Assembly (NCBI RefSeq): GCF_001858025.1
Contig: NZ_LZQD01000009.1
Coordinates: forward strand, 32,863-96,862
Direction of reading: 5' to 3'
Origin: Trichormus sp. NMC-1
GTDB lineage: Bacteria; Cyanobacteriota; Cyanobacteriia; Cyanobacteriales; Nostocaceae
Length of the DNA stretch: 64,000 bases
Shown here: piece after piece, positions 1 to 9,031 of the stretch
How positions within the stretch are numbered: the first letter of the stretch is position 1
How the letters are laid out: each line of letters starts with the position of its first letter
Position numbers and translations under genes: made by a program
The notes under the pieces: generated by a model
The model's database searches: none
The model's input: the letters and a program-made list of their open reading frames with translations, nothing else
Told to the model about the DNA's origin: nothing

Positions 1-37
1 TAACACAGCATCTATCTATTTAAAAGAGGTAAAACCT

Positions 38-1114
38 ATGTTTAAAACAATCACATTCTTACTTAGAGGATTTATTAAGTCTCCCAGGGTGAATAATCAA
101 GTTGATGGTTTTACCCTGATTGAATTGTTGATAGCTTTGACGATGGCATTTTTAATCCTGACCCCATTACTAGGATTAATAGTTAATATTGCCAATACAG
201 ACCAAAAAGAACAAGCTAAGGCAACTTCTGAACAAGAAATCCAAACAGCAATGGATTTCATCACCCGCGATTTACAACAAGCTGTCTACATCTATGATCA
301 ACGAGGTGTTGAGAAGACAAACAATACCACCTTCCCCCTCGAAAGTGGTATTAATGATTCTCTGCCTGTGGTTCCCAATGGATTACCTGTACTAGTTTTT
401 TGGAAGCGGGAAATAGTTCCAAACGCCGTTCCTAATGACAGTGCAAGTAAAGATGATGCCTTCAGATATTCCCTAGTAGCTTATTATTTGATTCATAATA
501 TTAATAATATTTATCCTACTTGGTCTAGAACTGCACGTATTGCTAGATGGGAAATTAAGGATGGTGTGCGAAGCATCAGTGGCACTAGTGGTATAAGTGA
601 TTGTCCTACTAAATACGATACTACTACTAAATTTATCTCTGGATATTGTCCTGATGCGGGTTTCCAGCCATTTGACCTTGATTCAACAACTGGCAGTATA
701 ACTCAAAAGATGAAACTATGGACAGCAGATCGAACAAAATATACAGCTACACCTCAAGTACTGATTGACTATATAGATCAAACCATCCCCGTGAAAGATC
801 CAACTGGAAGTATCCCTGATCTAACACGACAATGCCTGACTGACGCTAATTATAGTCTTAGTAATACTAGTAAACAACCACAAGTGATACCTAGTAATAC
901 AACATCACCAAGCAGCTTCTATGCTTGCGTTAGTAATTATCTAGATCCTATTAATACAGGGAGAGTGACCACTACCGCACAGGTGTTTATCCGAGGTAAT
1001 GCTTTAGCTAGAATCCAAAGCAGTAACACAACTTACACTGATAAAAACCAAGCAACCTACTTTCCTTCAGTCAACGCTATCGTACAAGCACGCGGATTTT
1101 TATACACCAATTAA
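38..1114 (+). CDS. Pseudopilin of hormogonium polysaccharide secretion (HpsC/PilW-like)
   Basis: A 358-residue type IV pilin-like protein. A short basic leader is followed at about residues 24-50 by the prepilin cleavage motif (GFTLIELLIALTMAF), with Glu at +5 and a hydrophobic N-terminal helix; the rest is a large Ser/Thr/Asn-rich periplasmic domain of PilW/GspJ size. Prepilin peptidase would cleave after the Gly. The ATG has an AGAGG ribosome-binding site about 8 bases upstream. It heads a same-strand run with two further pseudopilins and a glycosyltransferase, matching the known hps arrangement in Nostoc, where minor pseudopilins assist polysaccharide export in motile filaments. The HpsC label is inferred from length and gene order; a generic PilW minor pilin is the alternative. 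Confidence 0.8.
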   Translation: MFKTITFLLRGFIKSPRVNNQVDGFTLIELLIALTMAFLILTPLLGLIVNIANTDQKEQAKATSEQEIQTAMDFITRDLQQAVYIYDQRGVEKTNNTTFPLESGINDSLPVVPNGLPVLVFWKREIVPNAVPNDSASKDDAFRYSLVAYYLIHNINNIYPTWSRTARIARWEIKDGVRSISGTSGISDCPTKYDTTTKFISGYCPDAGFQPFDLDSTTGSITQKMKLWTADRTKYTATPQVLIDYIDQTIPVKDPTGSIPDLTRQCLTDANYSLSNTSKQPQVIPSNTTSPSSFYACVSNYLDPINTGRVTTTAQVFIRGNALARIQSSNTTYTDKNQATYFPSVNAIVQARGFLYTN

Positions 1115-1284
1115 ACAATTCAAAATAGAGTCAAAATAGAGCCTAAATAGAGTCAAAACCTTACGTAATATTATGTCTTGACAGTATCGTTATTAACGCA
1201 CAAGCACCATAAATCTAACCCCTTGTCTTGTAGGGAAAACAAGGAGAATCAGAAGCCTCTCTAATCATAAAAAAAGGATTGATC

Positions 1285-1938
1285 ATGAATTTACTACAAT
1301 TACATAGCAGGAATATCAAGAATAAACACCGTTGTTCAGCACGTGACTCATTTGAGGGAAATTCTGGTTTCAGCCTACTAGAACTCTCAATAGTGCTGCT
1401 AATTGCAGGAATTTTAGCAGCAATCATGGCTCCTAGTTGGTCGGGATTTGTGCAAAGACAACGGTTAAATAAAGCTTTTGAGGGCGTTGTTTCTGCTATG
1501 CGAGAAGCACAGACAGAAGCCAAAAAGAAGAAACTTACCTATAGTGCGAGTTTTAAAGTCATAGACAACATCCCTAAATATGTCGTTTATCCGGGAACTA
1601 CTGCACCTTCAGATGATAGTTGGAAGCGTTTAGCTATCGACCTTCAAGAAAAACAAGTCTTATTGTATACCAATCTTACGAATAATTATAATACAACAGT
1701 TACCGGTAAAAGTATAGGTGTCACTGAACCCGGTTCTGGAACAATTACTTTTGACTACATGGGCGCTTTGAAAACCCCGACTACTGCCACTGATAATAAT
1801 CCATTAGATTTAATAGTTATGGTAGCTATACCTAGTGCAGGAACTACTGCTGCCAGTGGGTTGAGACGCTGTATAATCGTAAGAACACTTATTGGTGGTA
1901 CGCAAACAGCTACAGATGCAAATTGTAAGCCCAGTTAA
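1285..1938 (+). CDS. GspH/HpsB-like pseudopilin
   Basis: Encodes about 217 residues. After a long basic leader of about 30 residues comes a prepilin motif (GFSLLELSIVLLIAGILAA), followed by a periplasmic domain containing the AMREAQTEAKKKKLTYSAS stretch typical of GspH/FimT-type cyanobacterial pseudopilins. I chose the ATG at 1285 over the TTG at 1279 because AAAAAGGA lies 6 bases upstream. It is a clear paralog of the protein at 3214-3780 (shared prepilin region, shared REAQ/RQAQSEAKK segment, both ending in a Cys-containing tail). It probably builds the pseudopilus of the hps secretion apparatus. Which hps letter applies cannot be settled from the sequence. Confidence 0.82.
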   Translation: MNLLQLHSRNIKNKHRCSARDSFEGNSGFSLLELSIVLLIAGILAAIMAPSWSGFVQRQRLNKAFEGVVSAMREAQTEAKKKKLTYSASFKVIDNIPKYVVYPGTTAPSDDSWKRLAIDLQEKQVLLYTNLTNNYNTTVTGKSIGVTEPGSGTITFDYMGALKTPTTATDNNPLDLIVMVAIPSAGTTAASGLRRCIIVRTLIGGTQTATDANCKPS

Positions 1939-2167
1939 TTGTAGTAATACGTTTAGCAAAGATTAGTAATTATACTATATAAAAAATAGTCACAAACATA
2001 GCACAATAGAAACATTGGGTAAAATTTTTGGTTTCATAGACTTGCTAAATTGCTAGTTCGGTTCAGCAGAAGTAATTATCCAGTAAAAAGGGACTTCGTA
2101 TTGGTTAAGTGTTTCTGTAAGACTTTGATTCAGAAATTGTCCTCAATAAAAATATCATTTAAAAGCA

Positions 2168-3217
2168 ATGAATAATTGCCTTGATTTTCCTTTTGATTTT
2201 ACTGTAGCTATTCCCACCTACAACGGTGAACATCGTTTACCTGAGTTACTAGAACGTCTGCAAAATCAACTGAAAACTGAGCATCTATCTTGGGAAATAA
2301 TTGTTGTTGATAACAACAGCACAGATAATACAGCTGAAGTTGTCCGCACTTATCAAAGAAATTGGCAATGTCCCTATCCTTTAAAATACTGCTTTGAACC
2401 AAAACAAGGTGCAGCGTACGCTAGAAACAAAGCAATAGCAGTAGCGAAAAGTCAACTAATTGGTTTTTTAGATGATGACAATTACCCAAACTCAAATTGG
2501 GTAGAAACAGCTTATAATTTTGCCCAAAAACATCCCCAAGCTGGGGCTTATGGTAGCCAAGTTCATCCTGACTGGGAAGTAGAACCACCCGCAAATTTTC
2601 AAAGAATTGCCCCATTTTTAGCAATTACAGAGCGAGGAAATTTACCTCTACTCTATGAAGCCAGAAAAAAATTACTACCACCTTCTGCTGGACTGGTTGT
2701 CCGCAAACAAGCTTGGATAGATAATGTACCGACTGACCCTATTTTAACTGGTAGAGTCAACGGGAATATGCTGACTGGTGAAGATTTAGAAATGCTGTCT
2801 TATATCCAAAAAGCTGGATGGGAAATTTGGTACAATCCGGAAATGGAGATTGATCATAAAATCCCAATTTCACGGTTACAAAAAGAGTATCTAATCCCAT
2901 TTTTCAGAGGTATTGGACTGAGCCGTTATGTGACTCGCATGGTAAATATAAAACCTTGGTTAAGTCCAATTTTTTCTTTACTGTACATGATTAATGATCT
3001 TCGTAAGATTTGTGTGCATTGGCTAAAATATCGAACCCAATTAAAAAATGATTTAGTGGCTGCTTGTGAATTACAACTGTTTATAAGTAGCTTTATTAGC
3101 CCCTTTTATCTGTTGACAAAGGGCTATTTCAAACATCCTCTAATCTCGTTCAACTTTAATGTTGATACAAATCAACAGATTATCTCTACACGAAGATTCA
3201 AAAGTATTCCCAAATGA
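2168..3217 (+). CDS. hpsE: Family 2 glycosyltransferase, HpsE-like
   Basis: A 349-residue GT-A fold glycosyltransferase. The nucleotide-sugar site begins near residue 11 (VAIPTYNGEHRLPELL), continues through VVDNNSTDNT and QGAAYARN, and carries the metal-binding LDDDN at about 101-105. A GEDLE acceptor/catalytic motif follows near residue 205. Hydrophobic stretches in the C-terminal third suggest membrane association. It sits between pseudopilin genes and overlaps the next one by 4 bases (ATGA), implying translational coupling. The position in the cluster and the sequence match the hormogonium polysaccharide glycosyltransferase HpsE of Nostoc. The sugar donor and acceptor cannot be read from the sequence. 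Confidence 0.85.
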   Translation: MNNCLDFPFDFTVAIPTYNGEHRLPELLERLQNQLKTEHLSWEIIVVDNNSTDNTAEVVRTYQRNWQCPYPLKYCFEPKQGAAYARNKAIAVAKSQLIGFLDDDNYPNSNWVETAYNFAQKHPQAGAYGSQVHPDWEVEPPANFQRIAPFLAITERGNLPLLYEARKKLLPPSAGLVVRKQAWIDNVPTDPILTGRVNGNMLTGEDLEMLSYIQKAGWEIWYNPEMEIDHKIPISRLQKEYLIPFFRGIGLSRYVTRMVNIKPWLSPIFSLLYMINDLRKICVHWLKYRTQLKNDLVAACELQLFISSFISPFYLLTKGYFKHPLISFNFNVDTNQQIISTRRFKSIPK

Positions 3218-3780
3218 ATGCATATATAAAAATATTTTTAGCGAAGAATAAAAAAGCTGTAAGTAATAACTATGATAGTGGTTTTACTTTACTAGAAATG
3301 ATGCCTGTGTTATTAATAATTGGCGTATTATCCGCAATAGTAACACCCGGTTGGCTGAGTTTTGTGAACACTCGCCGTCTGAACATTGCTCAAAATGTAG
3401 TATACAATGCAATGCGCCAAGCTCAAAGTGAAGCCAAAAAGGAAAAATTGACTTGGCAAGCTAGTTTTAGGGAACAAAATGGTATAGTTCAATGGGCTAT
3501 TCACCGTAGTAGTGTAAATTCATCAAATGCTAACTGGAATAACTTAGATTCTAATATACGTTTAGATGATGAAACAACTCTACAACTGTCTAATGGCGTT
3601 CGACAAATCCAATTTGATTACTTGGGTAGTGTGAGAAAGCCACCATTAGGAAGAATTACCCTGTCTAATAAGTCTGGTGGAACAACAAAACGATGTGTGT
3701 TTGTTTCTACTATTTTAGGAGCTATGCGAACTGCAAAACAGCAAGATAAAGCCAACGCAAAAGGTGATTTTTGCTATTAG
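3214..3780 (+). CDS. Pseudopilin, GspH-like, coupled to hpsE
   Basis: A 188-residue pseudopilin. The leader ends in a prepilin motif (GFTLLEMMPVLLIIGVLSA) near residues 24-45 with the expected Glu at +5; the following Pro inside the helix is normal for pilins. The downstream AMRQAQSEAKKEKLTWQAS region resembles the pseudopilin at 1285-1938, so the two are paralogs. The start overlaps the hpsE stop. It likely forms part of the same pseudopilus for polysaccharide export. A G/C-rich repeat begins a few bases after its stop codon. Confidence 0.82.
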   Translation: MNAYIKIFLAKNKKAVSNNYDSGFTLLEMMPVLLIIGVLSAIVTPGWLSFVNTRRLNIAQNVVYNAMRQAQSEAKKEKLTWQASFREQNGIVQWAIHRSSVNSSNANWNNLDSNIRLDDETTLQLSNGVRQIQFDYLGSVRKPPLGRITLSNKSGGTTKRCVFVSTILGAMRTAKQQDKANAKGDFCY

Positions 3781-3792
3781 AATTAGAAATAC

Positions 3793-3892
3793 AGCACTTC
3801 CCAGTGTCATGAGGTACAAGAACCCCACCCCCAACCCCCTCCCCGCAAGCGATGAGGGGGCTATGATGTACCTTATAACCAAGGAATCCGCT
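3793..3892. repeat. Dispersed GC-rich repeat, copy A (inverted partner near 20240-20331)
   Basis: The stretch reads TACAGCACTTCCCAG, then ATGAGGTACAAGAAC, a CCCCACCCCCAACCCC block, GCAAGCGATGAGGGGGCT and GATGTACCTTAT. The reverse complement of about 20240-20331 repeats the same blocks in the same order with few changes. Internal ends ATGAGGTACA and TGTACCTCAT are inverted repeats, which gives it a small MITE-like architecture. It is not coding. Confidence 0.7.
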
Positions 3893-3926
3893 GTATAGGA
3901 CTCCTATTTGATTTTTGTTGGCGCAC

Positions 3927-4595
3927 ATGAAATCACTAGTAAACGCTAAACAACATCTGATTATTTTTACCCGCTATCCAGAACCTGGAACGACAAAAAC
4001 AAGACTAATACCTGCTTTGGGTAGTGTTGGTGCTGCTAATCTGCAAAAGCAGATGACCGAACATACAATTTTTCATGTGCAGGAATTGCAAAAAGTAGCT
4101 GCGGTATCTGCACAAGTGCAGTTTGCGGGGGGTAATTTGCAACTTATGCAAGATTGGCTGGGTTTGGATTTGGTTTACCAGACTCAAGGTGAAGGAGATT
4201 TAGGTCAGCGTTTAGTGCGATCGCTTGCGGATGCTTTTCAAAACAGTGCAGAATATGTAATTATCATTGGCACTGACTGTCCTGGGGTGAATGAGCAAAT
4301 TTTAGCAACCGCATTTGAGCAACTACAGGTTTTTGATCTTGTGCTTGGCCCTGCAATTGACGGTGGATATTACTTAATTGGTTTACGACAATTTATCCCA
4401 GAGTTATTTTATGACATCGCCTGGGGAACGGCTCAAGTATACCAACAGACTCTAGAAATTGCTTTAAAGCTAAACTTATCATTTTTTCACTTACCTACCT
4501 TGGCTGATATTGACCGTCCAGAAGATTTAGCTATTTGGGAACAAATCCTGACGGGTGATGTCAAACCACAAGATAGTCTAAGTAAGTCTGTGTAA
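3927..4595 (+). CDS. TIGR04282/DUF2064 family glycosyltransferase-like protein
   Basis: Encodes about 222 residues of the DUF2064/TIGR04282 family, a nucleotidyltransferase-like GT-A fold annotated as 'arsenosugar biosynthesis glycosyltransferase'. Family motifs visible are FTRYPEPGTTKTRLIPALG at the N-terminus, GEGDLGQRL in the middle, IIGTDCPG, and GPAIDGGYYLIGL. The ATG at 3927 is preferred to the upstream TTG. The arsenosugar role is known for some members only; here the neighbours are hps-type polysaccharide genes, so a role in sugar or polysaccharide modification is equally possible. Confidence 0.85.
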   Translation: MKSLVNAKQHLIIFTRYPEPGTTKTRLIPALGSVGAANLQKQMTEHTIFHVQELQKVAAVSAQVQFAGGNLQLMQDWLGLDLVYQTQGEGDLGQRLVRSLADAFQNSAEYVIIIGTDCPGVNEQILATAFEQLQVFDLVLGPAIDGGYYLIGLRQFIPELFYDIAWGTAQVYQQTLEIALKLNLSFFHLPTLADIDRPEDLAIWEQILTGDVKPQDSLSKSV

Positions 4596-4896
4596 ATATT
4601 TATGATTCTTTATTCACATCTTTTCGTTTTTTACGCTGATATATTTATATTTATTTGCAACTTCAATCACATAGTATTTAATGAAATTAATATAAACTAC
4701 AGTTAGTAATATGGTATAGTTTAAAACCAAAAGTCTGGCAAGATATAATTAAGCTAGTCTTTCCATAGGCAGTTGGATACTCACAGAAAAAGGATGGTTA
4801 AGCAGAAAGTAAGTATCAATCGGATGGGCTTTCTGCTCCAAGAGTTGTAACTTTATAGATAGCAAACAGTTTTATTCACAACGAATTTACAAAAAT

Positions 4897-5733
4897 ATGG
4901 TTAACCGTGTTGCGGCTTCAAATACTTCACTCACACTTAAGGTAGTGGGGATAGTTTGCATTTTGTCTTTTTTCGTGGATTTCGTGATTCTTTTATTGGG
5001 TTTTAGTCCCACCAATAAGCAATCACAAATTGCCTTGGCTACAGCCTTAGTTGACCGAGGAATTGTTCCCCTAGTAGGCTTAGGGATGCTATTGGCTGGA
5101 TATTGGATAGATGAAGTGGGAAGTGACCGTCCCCAAGGTATTGATTTAAGATTTCCTGTTCTGATCATCTCCAGCATATTAGGTTTGATGTTCTTACTAA
5201 TTTTTCCCCTGCACCTGAACAACGTGCGCCAAGCCAGCACCCAAACAGTAACTCAAATTTCCCAAGAAGCCCAGCAAGCAGAAAATCAACTGGACAACCA
5301 GCTATCCCAAATCCAAGCGCAACTGAACAATGCTCAGGCCAAAGCTCAGTTAGAACAAGCGCGAACCCAACTAAAAGCTCAGATTACTGAACTACTCAAA
5401 GACGAGCAGAAATATAAACAAGCACTTGATAACCCCCAACTTCCCGCAGACCAAAAGGATTTACTTCAGAAAGCTAAAGCAAATCCCCAAGAGCTTGACA
5501 AATTGATTGCTCAACGAACAGATCCTCAAACACTTGCTAATGACAGACGTAGCCAAATTCGCCAGCGCAAAGAAGAAGTAGAAAAACAAGCTAAAGACAA
5601 TGCTTGGAAATCTGGACTCAGGATTGGTTTCAGCAGCTTGCTGTTGTCCATTGGTTATATCATCATCGGTTGGACAGGATTAAGGGGTATGGGTGCTTTA
5701 CAAAGTGCAAAACGTAAGGCTCCAGCGCGTTAA
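4897..5733 (+). CDS. HpsJ-like membrane protein
   Basis: A 278-residue protein with two N-terminal membrane spans (about residues 14-36 and 47-67), a third near 87-107, a long Gln/Ala-rich coiled coil (about 113-230, with many QAQ and LEQ heptads) and a final membrane span near 245-265. This is the architecture of the cyanobacterial HpsJ family, linked to hormogonium polysaccharide. It follows the hps-like cluster by 300 bases, so it may be expressed from its own promoter. Function beyond the family link is not known from sequence. Confidence 0.7.
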   Translation: MVNRVAASNTSLTLKVVGIVCILSFFVDFVILLLGFSPTNKQSQIALATALVDRGIVPLVGLGMLLAGYWIDEVGSDRPQGIDLRFPVLIISSILGLMFLLIFPLHLNNVRQASTQTVTQISQEAQQAENQLDNQLSQIQAQLNNAQAKAQLEQARTQLKAQITELLKDEQKYKQALDNPQLPADQKDLLQKAKANPQELDKLIAQRTDPQTLANDRRSQIRQRKEEVEKQAKDNAWKSGLRIGFSSLLLSIGYIIIGWTGLRGMGALQSAKRKAPAR

Positions 5734-5903
5734 TCTACTAGGCGTTAAGTATGTTGCCCTCTGACTATAAATCAGGGGCTATACAAACCAAGTCCACACC
5801 GGTGGACTAATACATATATCCTCAGAAAACAGGCTTTGCTTGTGTAAGTAAGTTATGGTAGGGAACAGGGAATAGGGAATAGGGAACAGCAATTTCATTC
5901 CTG

Positions 5904-5997
5904 TAGGACTTACGCAAGATTGAACTCAAAACCTGATTCTTGCGTAGGGGTAATTCATGAATTACCCCTACTTCCGTTCTGTTTTGCGTAAGTTCTA
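5904..5997. mobile_element. 94-bp MITE-like element with TAGGACTTACGCAA ends
   Basis: The left end TAGGACTTACGCAA and right end TTGCGTAAGTTCTA are near-perfect terminal inverted repeats. Inside, positions 5944-5971 form a perfect 28-base palindrome centred on ATTCATGAAT. Sequences with these ends are common non-autonomous elements in Nostocales genomes (established for the type, not checked here). Confidence 0.7.
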
Positions 5998-6027
5998 TCC
6001 TGTTCAAAAATGTCTAAATAATTCTAC

Positions 6028-6133
<106 letters not shown>

Positions 6134-6263
6134 AGTATTGAATTCACTTAATTAAAGCTACAAATGAATCTCCGCGTCCCCGCGTCCCACCGTCTCCGCG
6201 TCTCCTTGTGACCGAGCATTGGCAGCTGATTATGAATCACTTCAAAGCGCTAAAAAACCGGAA

Positions 6264-7118
6264 ATGTTCTCAATTTACATACTTACATATAACGAAGAAT
6301 TAGATATTGCTGCCTGTATTGAGTCAGCGCTCCTATCTGATGACATCATTGTAGTAGACTCTTGCAGTAGCGATCGCACTGTAGAAATTGCTAATCGTTA
6401 TCCTGTCCGCGTCGTCCAACATCTTTTTGAAAGCCACGGGAAACAACGCACCTGGATGCTAGAATCTGTCATCCCCAAATATGAATGGGTGTACATTCTC
6501 GAAGCCGACGAACGCATGACACCAGAACTTTTTGCTGAATGCGTCGCTGCTACTCAAAATCCCGACTACATCGGCTACTACGTTGCGGAAAGGGTGATGT
6601 TTATGAATCGTTGGATTCGCTATAGCACCCAATATCCCCGTTACCAATTGCGCCTTTTTCGCCACGGTAAAGTCTGGTTTACAGACTATGGTCATACGGA
6701 ACGAGAAGTGTGTAATGGTACAACAAGCTTTTTAAAACAAACCTATCCTCATTACACTTCTAGTAAAGGTTTAAGCCGCTGGTTGGAAAAACATAACCGT
6801 TATTCCACTGATGAAGCTAAAGAAACTTTGTATCAATTACAAAATGGAGAAGTTAACTGGCGAGATTTATTTTTTGGCAAATCAGAAGTTGAAAGACGAC
6901 GCGCCCTCAAAGACTTATCCTTGCGTATACCTGCTAGACCAGTAATCCGCTTTGTGTATATGTATTTTTTCTTGGGTGGCTGCTTAGACGGAAACCCTGG
7001 TTTAGCTTGGTGTACCTTGCAAGCATTCTATGAATATTTAATTTTGCTTAAAGTCTGGGAAATGAAATATCTACCCACACCCAATTTAGTAGCTGACGAA
7101 GCTAAAAATGACGGGTAA
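6264..7118 (+). CDS. Family 2 glycosyltransferase (WaaE/KdtX-like)
   Basis: From the ATG at 6264 this is 284 residues; a TTG at 6219 would add 15 poorly conserved-looking residues. GT2 features: SIYILTYNEELDIAACIESA at the N-terminus, VVDSCSSDRTVEIA, and the metal-site-like ILEADERM. Two later hydrophobic segments (PARPVIRFVYMYFFLGG region) fit a monotopic membrane glycosyltransferase of the lipopolysaccharide-core beta-glucosyltransferase type. It stands alone on this strand between repeat-rich spacers. Acceptor unknown; surface polysaccharide or LPS is the likely destination. Confidence 0.85.
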   Translation: MFSIYILTYNEELDIAACIESALLSDDIIVVDSCSSDRTVEIANRYPVRVVQHLFESHGKQRTWMLESVIPKYEWVYILEADERMTPELFAECVAATQNPDYIGYYVAERVMFMNRWIRYSTQYPRYQLRLFRHGKVWFTDYGHTEREVCNGTTSFLKQTYPHYTSSKGLSRWLEKHNRYSTDEAKETLYQLQNGEVNWRDLFFGKSEVERRRALKDLSLRIPARPVIRFVYMYFFLGGCLDGNPGLAWCTLQAFYEYLILLKVWEMKYLPTPNLVADEAKNDG

Positions 7119-7461
7119 ATTAATTTTCTTAACAAAACTTAATTTTTAAAATTTGCGCCAGGGAATCTGTGACTTATTCATCAGTCACTAGATATCCTCA
7201 GTCTATCCATTGCTGTTTGCTGTCTATAATTATGAGCATCTGATGATATGGCACGTTAGGATAAGTATTATCTAAGAAACTTGCAACAATCATTTACAAG
7301 TATTACAAAGAAAAGTAACACTAGTGAAAAACCCACCACTGATGCTTTTCTTGGGAAGATAGGTTGAATATTCTACCTAAAGTAGTGCCGACAGCTTTTA
7401 GCCAAGGGACTATGAATACCAATCACAAAATTTTAATAGCCTAAAAAAGGAGAACAGGGGC
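7119..7461. other. Intergenic region, no gene seen
   Basis: A 343-base AT-rich spacer between the glycosyltransferase and the DUF502 gene. I see no ORF, tandem repeat or clear terminator; only the Shine-Dalgarno segment AAAAAAGGAGAA at its end. Confidence 0.6.
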
Positions 7462-8172
7462 TTGGTAGTTGAACGCCTGAAACAGGACTTAAAAAATGAC
7501 CTGATTGCTGGTTTGTTGGTGGTGATTCCCCTAGCAACTACCATCTGGCTGACTATTACTATTGCCAGTTGGGTAGTTAACTTCCTCACCCAAATCCCCA
7601 AACAGCTAAATCCCTTTGATGGTTTACATCCTATATTAGTCAATGTACTGAACTTAGTAGTTGGACTGGCTGTACCACTACTGAGTATCCTGATCATTGG
7701 CTTGATGGCTCGAAATATAGCTGGTAAATGGTTACTAGACTTTGGTGAGCGTTTATTGCAAGCGATTCCCTTAGCTGGTCAGGTATACAAAACCCTCAAG
7801 CAACTATTGGAAACAATACTTAAAGATTCCAATGGCAAATTTCGGCGTGTGGTTTTATTAGAATATCCCAGACGAGGAATTTGGGCGATCGCTTTTGTCA
7901 CAGGTGTAATTAGTAGTGATATCCAAGCTCAGATGTCTACCCCCATGTTGAGCGTTTTCGTTCCCACCACCCCCAACCCTACCACTGGATGGTATGCAGT
8001 AGTTCCAGAAAACGAAGTAGTCAACCTTTCGCTATCTGTGGAAGATGCTTTTAAAATAGTAGTCTCTGGTGGGATTGTTTCCGCCAATACACCCCTAGCA
8101 CCCTTAATTTTACCAAAAGCAATATCACCCATAGGAACCCAAAATCATGTGATTCCTGTGGACAAAACGTAA
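7462..8172 (+). CDS. DUF502 family membrane protein
   Basis: A 236-residue protein with two strong N-terminal membrane segments (about residues 16-40 and 55-82), then the DUF502 signature region GERLLQAIPLAGQVYKTLKQ and a soluble domain containing VLLEYPRRGIWAIAFVTG and FVPTTPNPTTGW. The start is a TTG with a strong AAGGAG site about 10 bases upstream, and no in-frame ATG fits. DUF502 proteins are widespread and of unknown function. It precedes nusB on the same strand by 71 bases. Confidence 0.9.
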   Translation: MVVERLKQDLKNDLIAGLLVVIPLATTIWLTITIASWVVNFLTQIPKQLNPFDGLHPILVNVLNLVVGLAVPLLSILIIGLMARNIAGKWLLDFGERLLQAIPLAGQVYKTLKQLLETILKDSNGKFRRVVLLEYPRRGIWAIAFVTGVISSDIQAQMSTPMLSVFVPTTPNPTTGWYAVVPENEVVNLSLSVEDAFKIVVSGGIVSANTPLAPLILPKAISPIGTQNHVIPVDKT

Positions 8173-8243
8173 ATTATGATTTCACGGTGCAAAACTTGAT
8201 ATGATTATGAGTTTGCTCCTTTTAGCTAATCACTCTTACCATT

Positions 8244-8885
8244 ATGCAACCTCGTAAACCTCAGCAAATAGCACGCGAATTGGCGTTGTTAAGCCTCAGC
8301 CAGTTGCCAGTCAACCCCAAAAAATTAGATAAACTACCAGATGAACAATTAGTAGCCAAATTAGTACTCGGAGCAGTACGCACTCTCACCACAGAAGTGC
8401 AAGATACCCTCAACAATGCAGCAGGCGAACTTCAACGCAGCAACGATCGCCTTTTAACTAGCCAAACTAGGGCTTCAGACCTAAATACAGCTAGAACCAT
8501 GCTCCAAGAAGCGATTACTTACACCCAAACAGCCATTAATCAATTGGGTACAGCCGTTGATTTCCCGGAATTAATTCAATTAGCGAATCAAGACAAAGAC
8601 GTTCGTAATTACGCCAAACAAATTATCATCACCGTCTACGAAAACCGGAATCTCATTGATACACTTGTTTCTGAAGCCTTAGTAGATTGGCAAGTCAGCC
8701 GCCTCGCGCAAATTGACCGCGATATCTTGCAAATAGCTGTGGCAGAAATGAAATTGATGGGAGTTCCCGCCAGTATTGCCATCAACGAAGCTGTAGAATT
8801 AGCCAAGCGCTACAGTGGAGATGAAGGACATCGTTTTATTAATGGTGTGCTGCGCCGAGTCACAGAACATAAACAAACGGCTTAG
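8244..8885 (+). CDS. nusB: Transcription antitermination factor NusB
   Basis: 213 residues. The N-terminal [12 protein letters not shown] and the C-terminal [33 protein letters not shown] and FINGVLRRV blocks are diagnostic NusB motifs. The family binds boxA RNA with NusE (S10) and supports rRNA transcription antitermination. The central region (about residues 55-95) is longer than in E. coli NusB, as usual in cyanobacteria. A hairpin follows the stop, and ftsY lies 146 bases downstream. Confidence 0.95.
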   Translation: MQPRKPQQIARELALLSLSQLPVNPKKLDKLPDEQLVAKLVLGAVRTLTTEVQDTLNNAAGELQRSNDRLLTSQTRASDLNTARTMLQEAITYTQTAINQLGTAVDFPELIQLANQDKDVRNYAKQIIITVYENRNLIDTLVSEALVDWQVSRLAQIDRDILQIAVAEMKLMGVPASIAINEAVELAKRYSGDEGHRFINGVLRRVTEHKQTA

Positions 8886-8891
8886 GTGTTG

Positions 8892-8949
8892 TCCTCACTT
8901 CACCAGTTTCATGTAAGGGTTCCAAGTGAGGATAAACCGCTTTTTTAGC
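8892..8949 (+). terminator. Putative nusB terminator
   Basis: Arms TCCTCACTT (8892-8900) and AAGTGAGGA (8924-8932) form a 9-bp stem with a long loop, followed within 10 bases by a run of six T. The loop is large (23 bases), so confidence is moderate. Confidence 0.5.
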
Positions 8950-9031
8950 AGGAAAAGGTGGGGAATTAAATTAAACTAAGAACTAATAACTGATAATTTC
9001 ATAATTTACTAAATAATATAGTACTGCTGCA

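Noticed and set aside
1215-1523. Minus-strand ORF of 102 codons over the pseudopilin start
   Set aside because: Antisense shadow of a clear pseudopilin gene.
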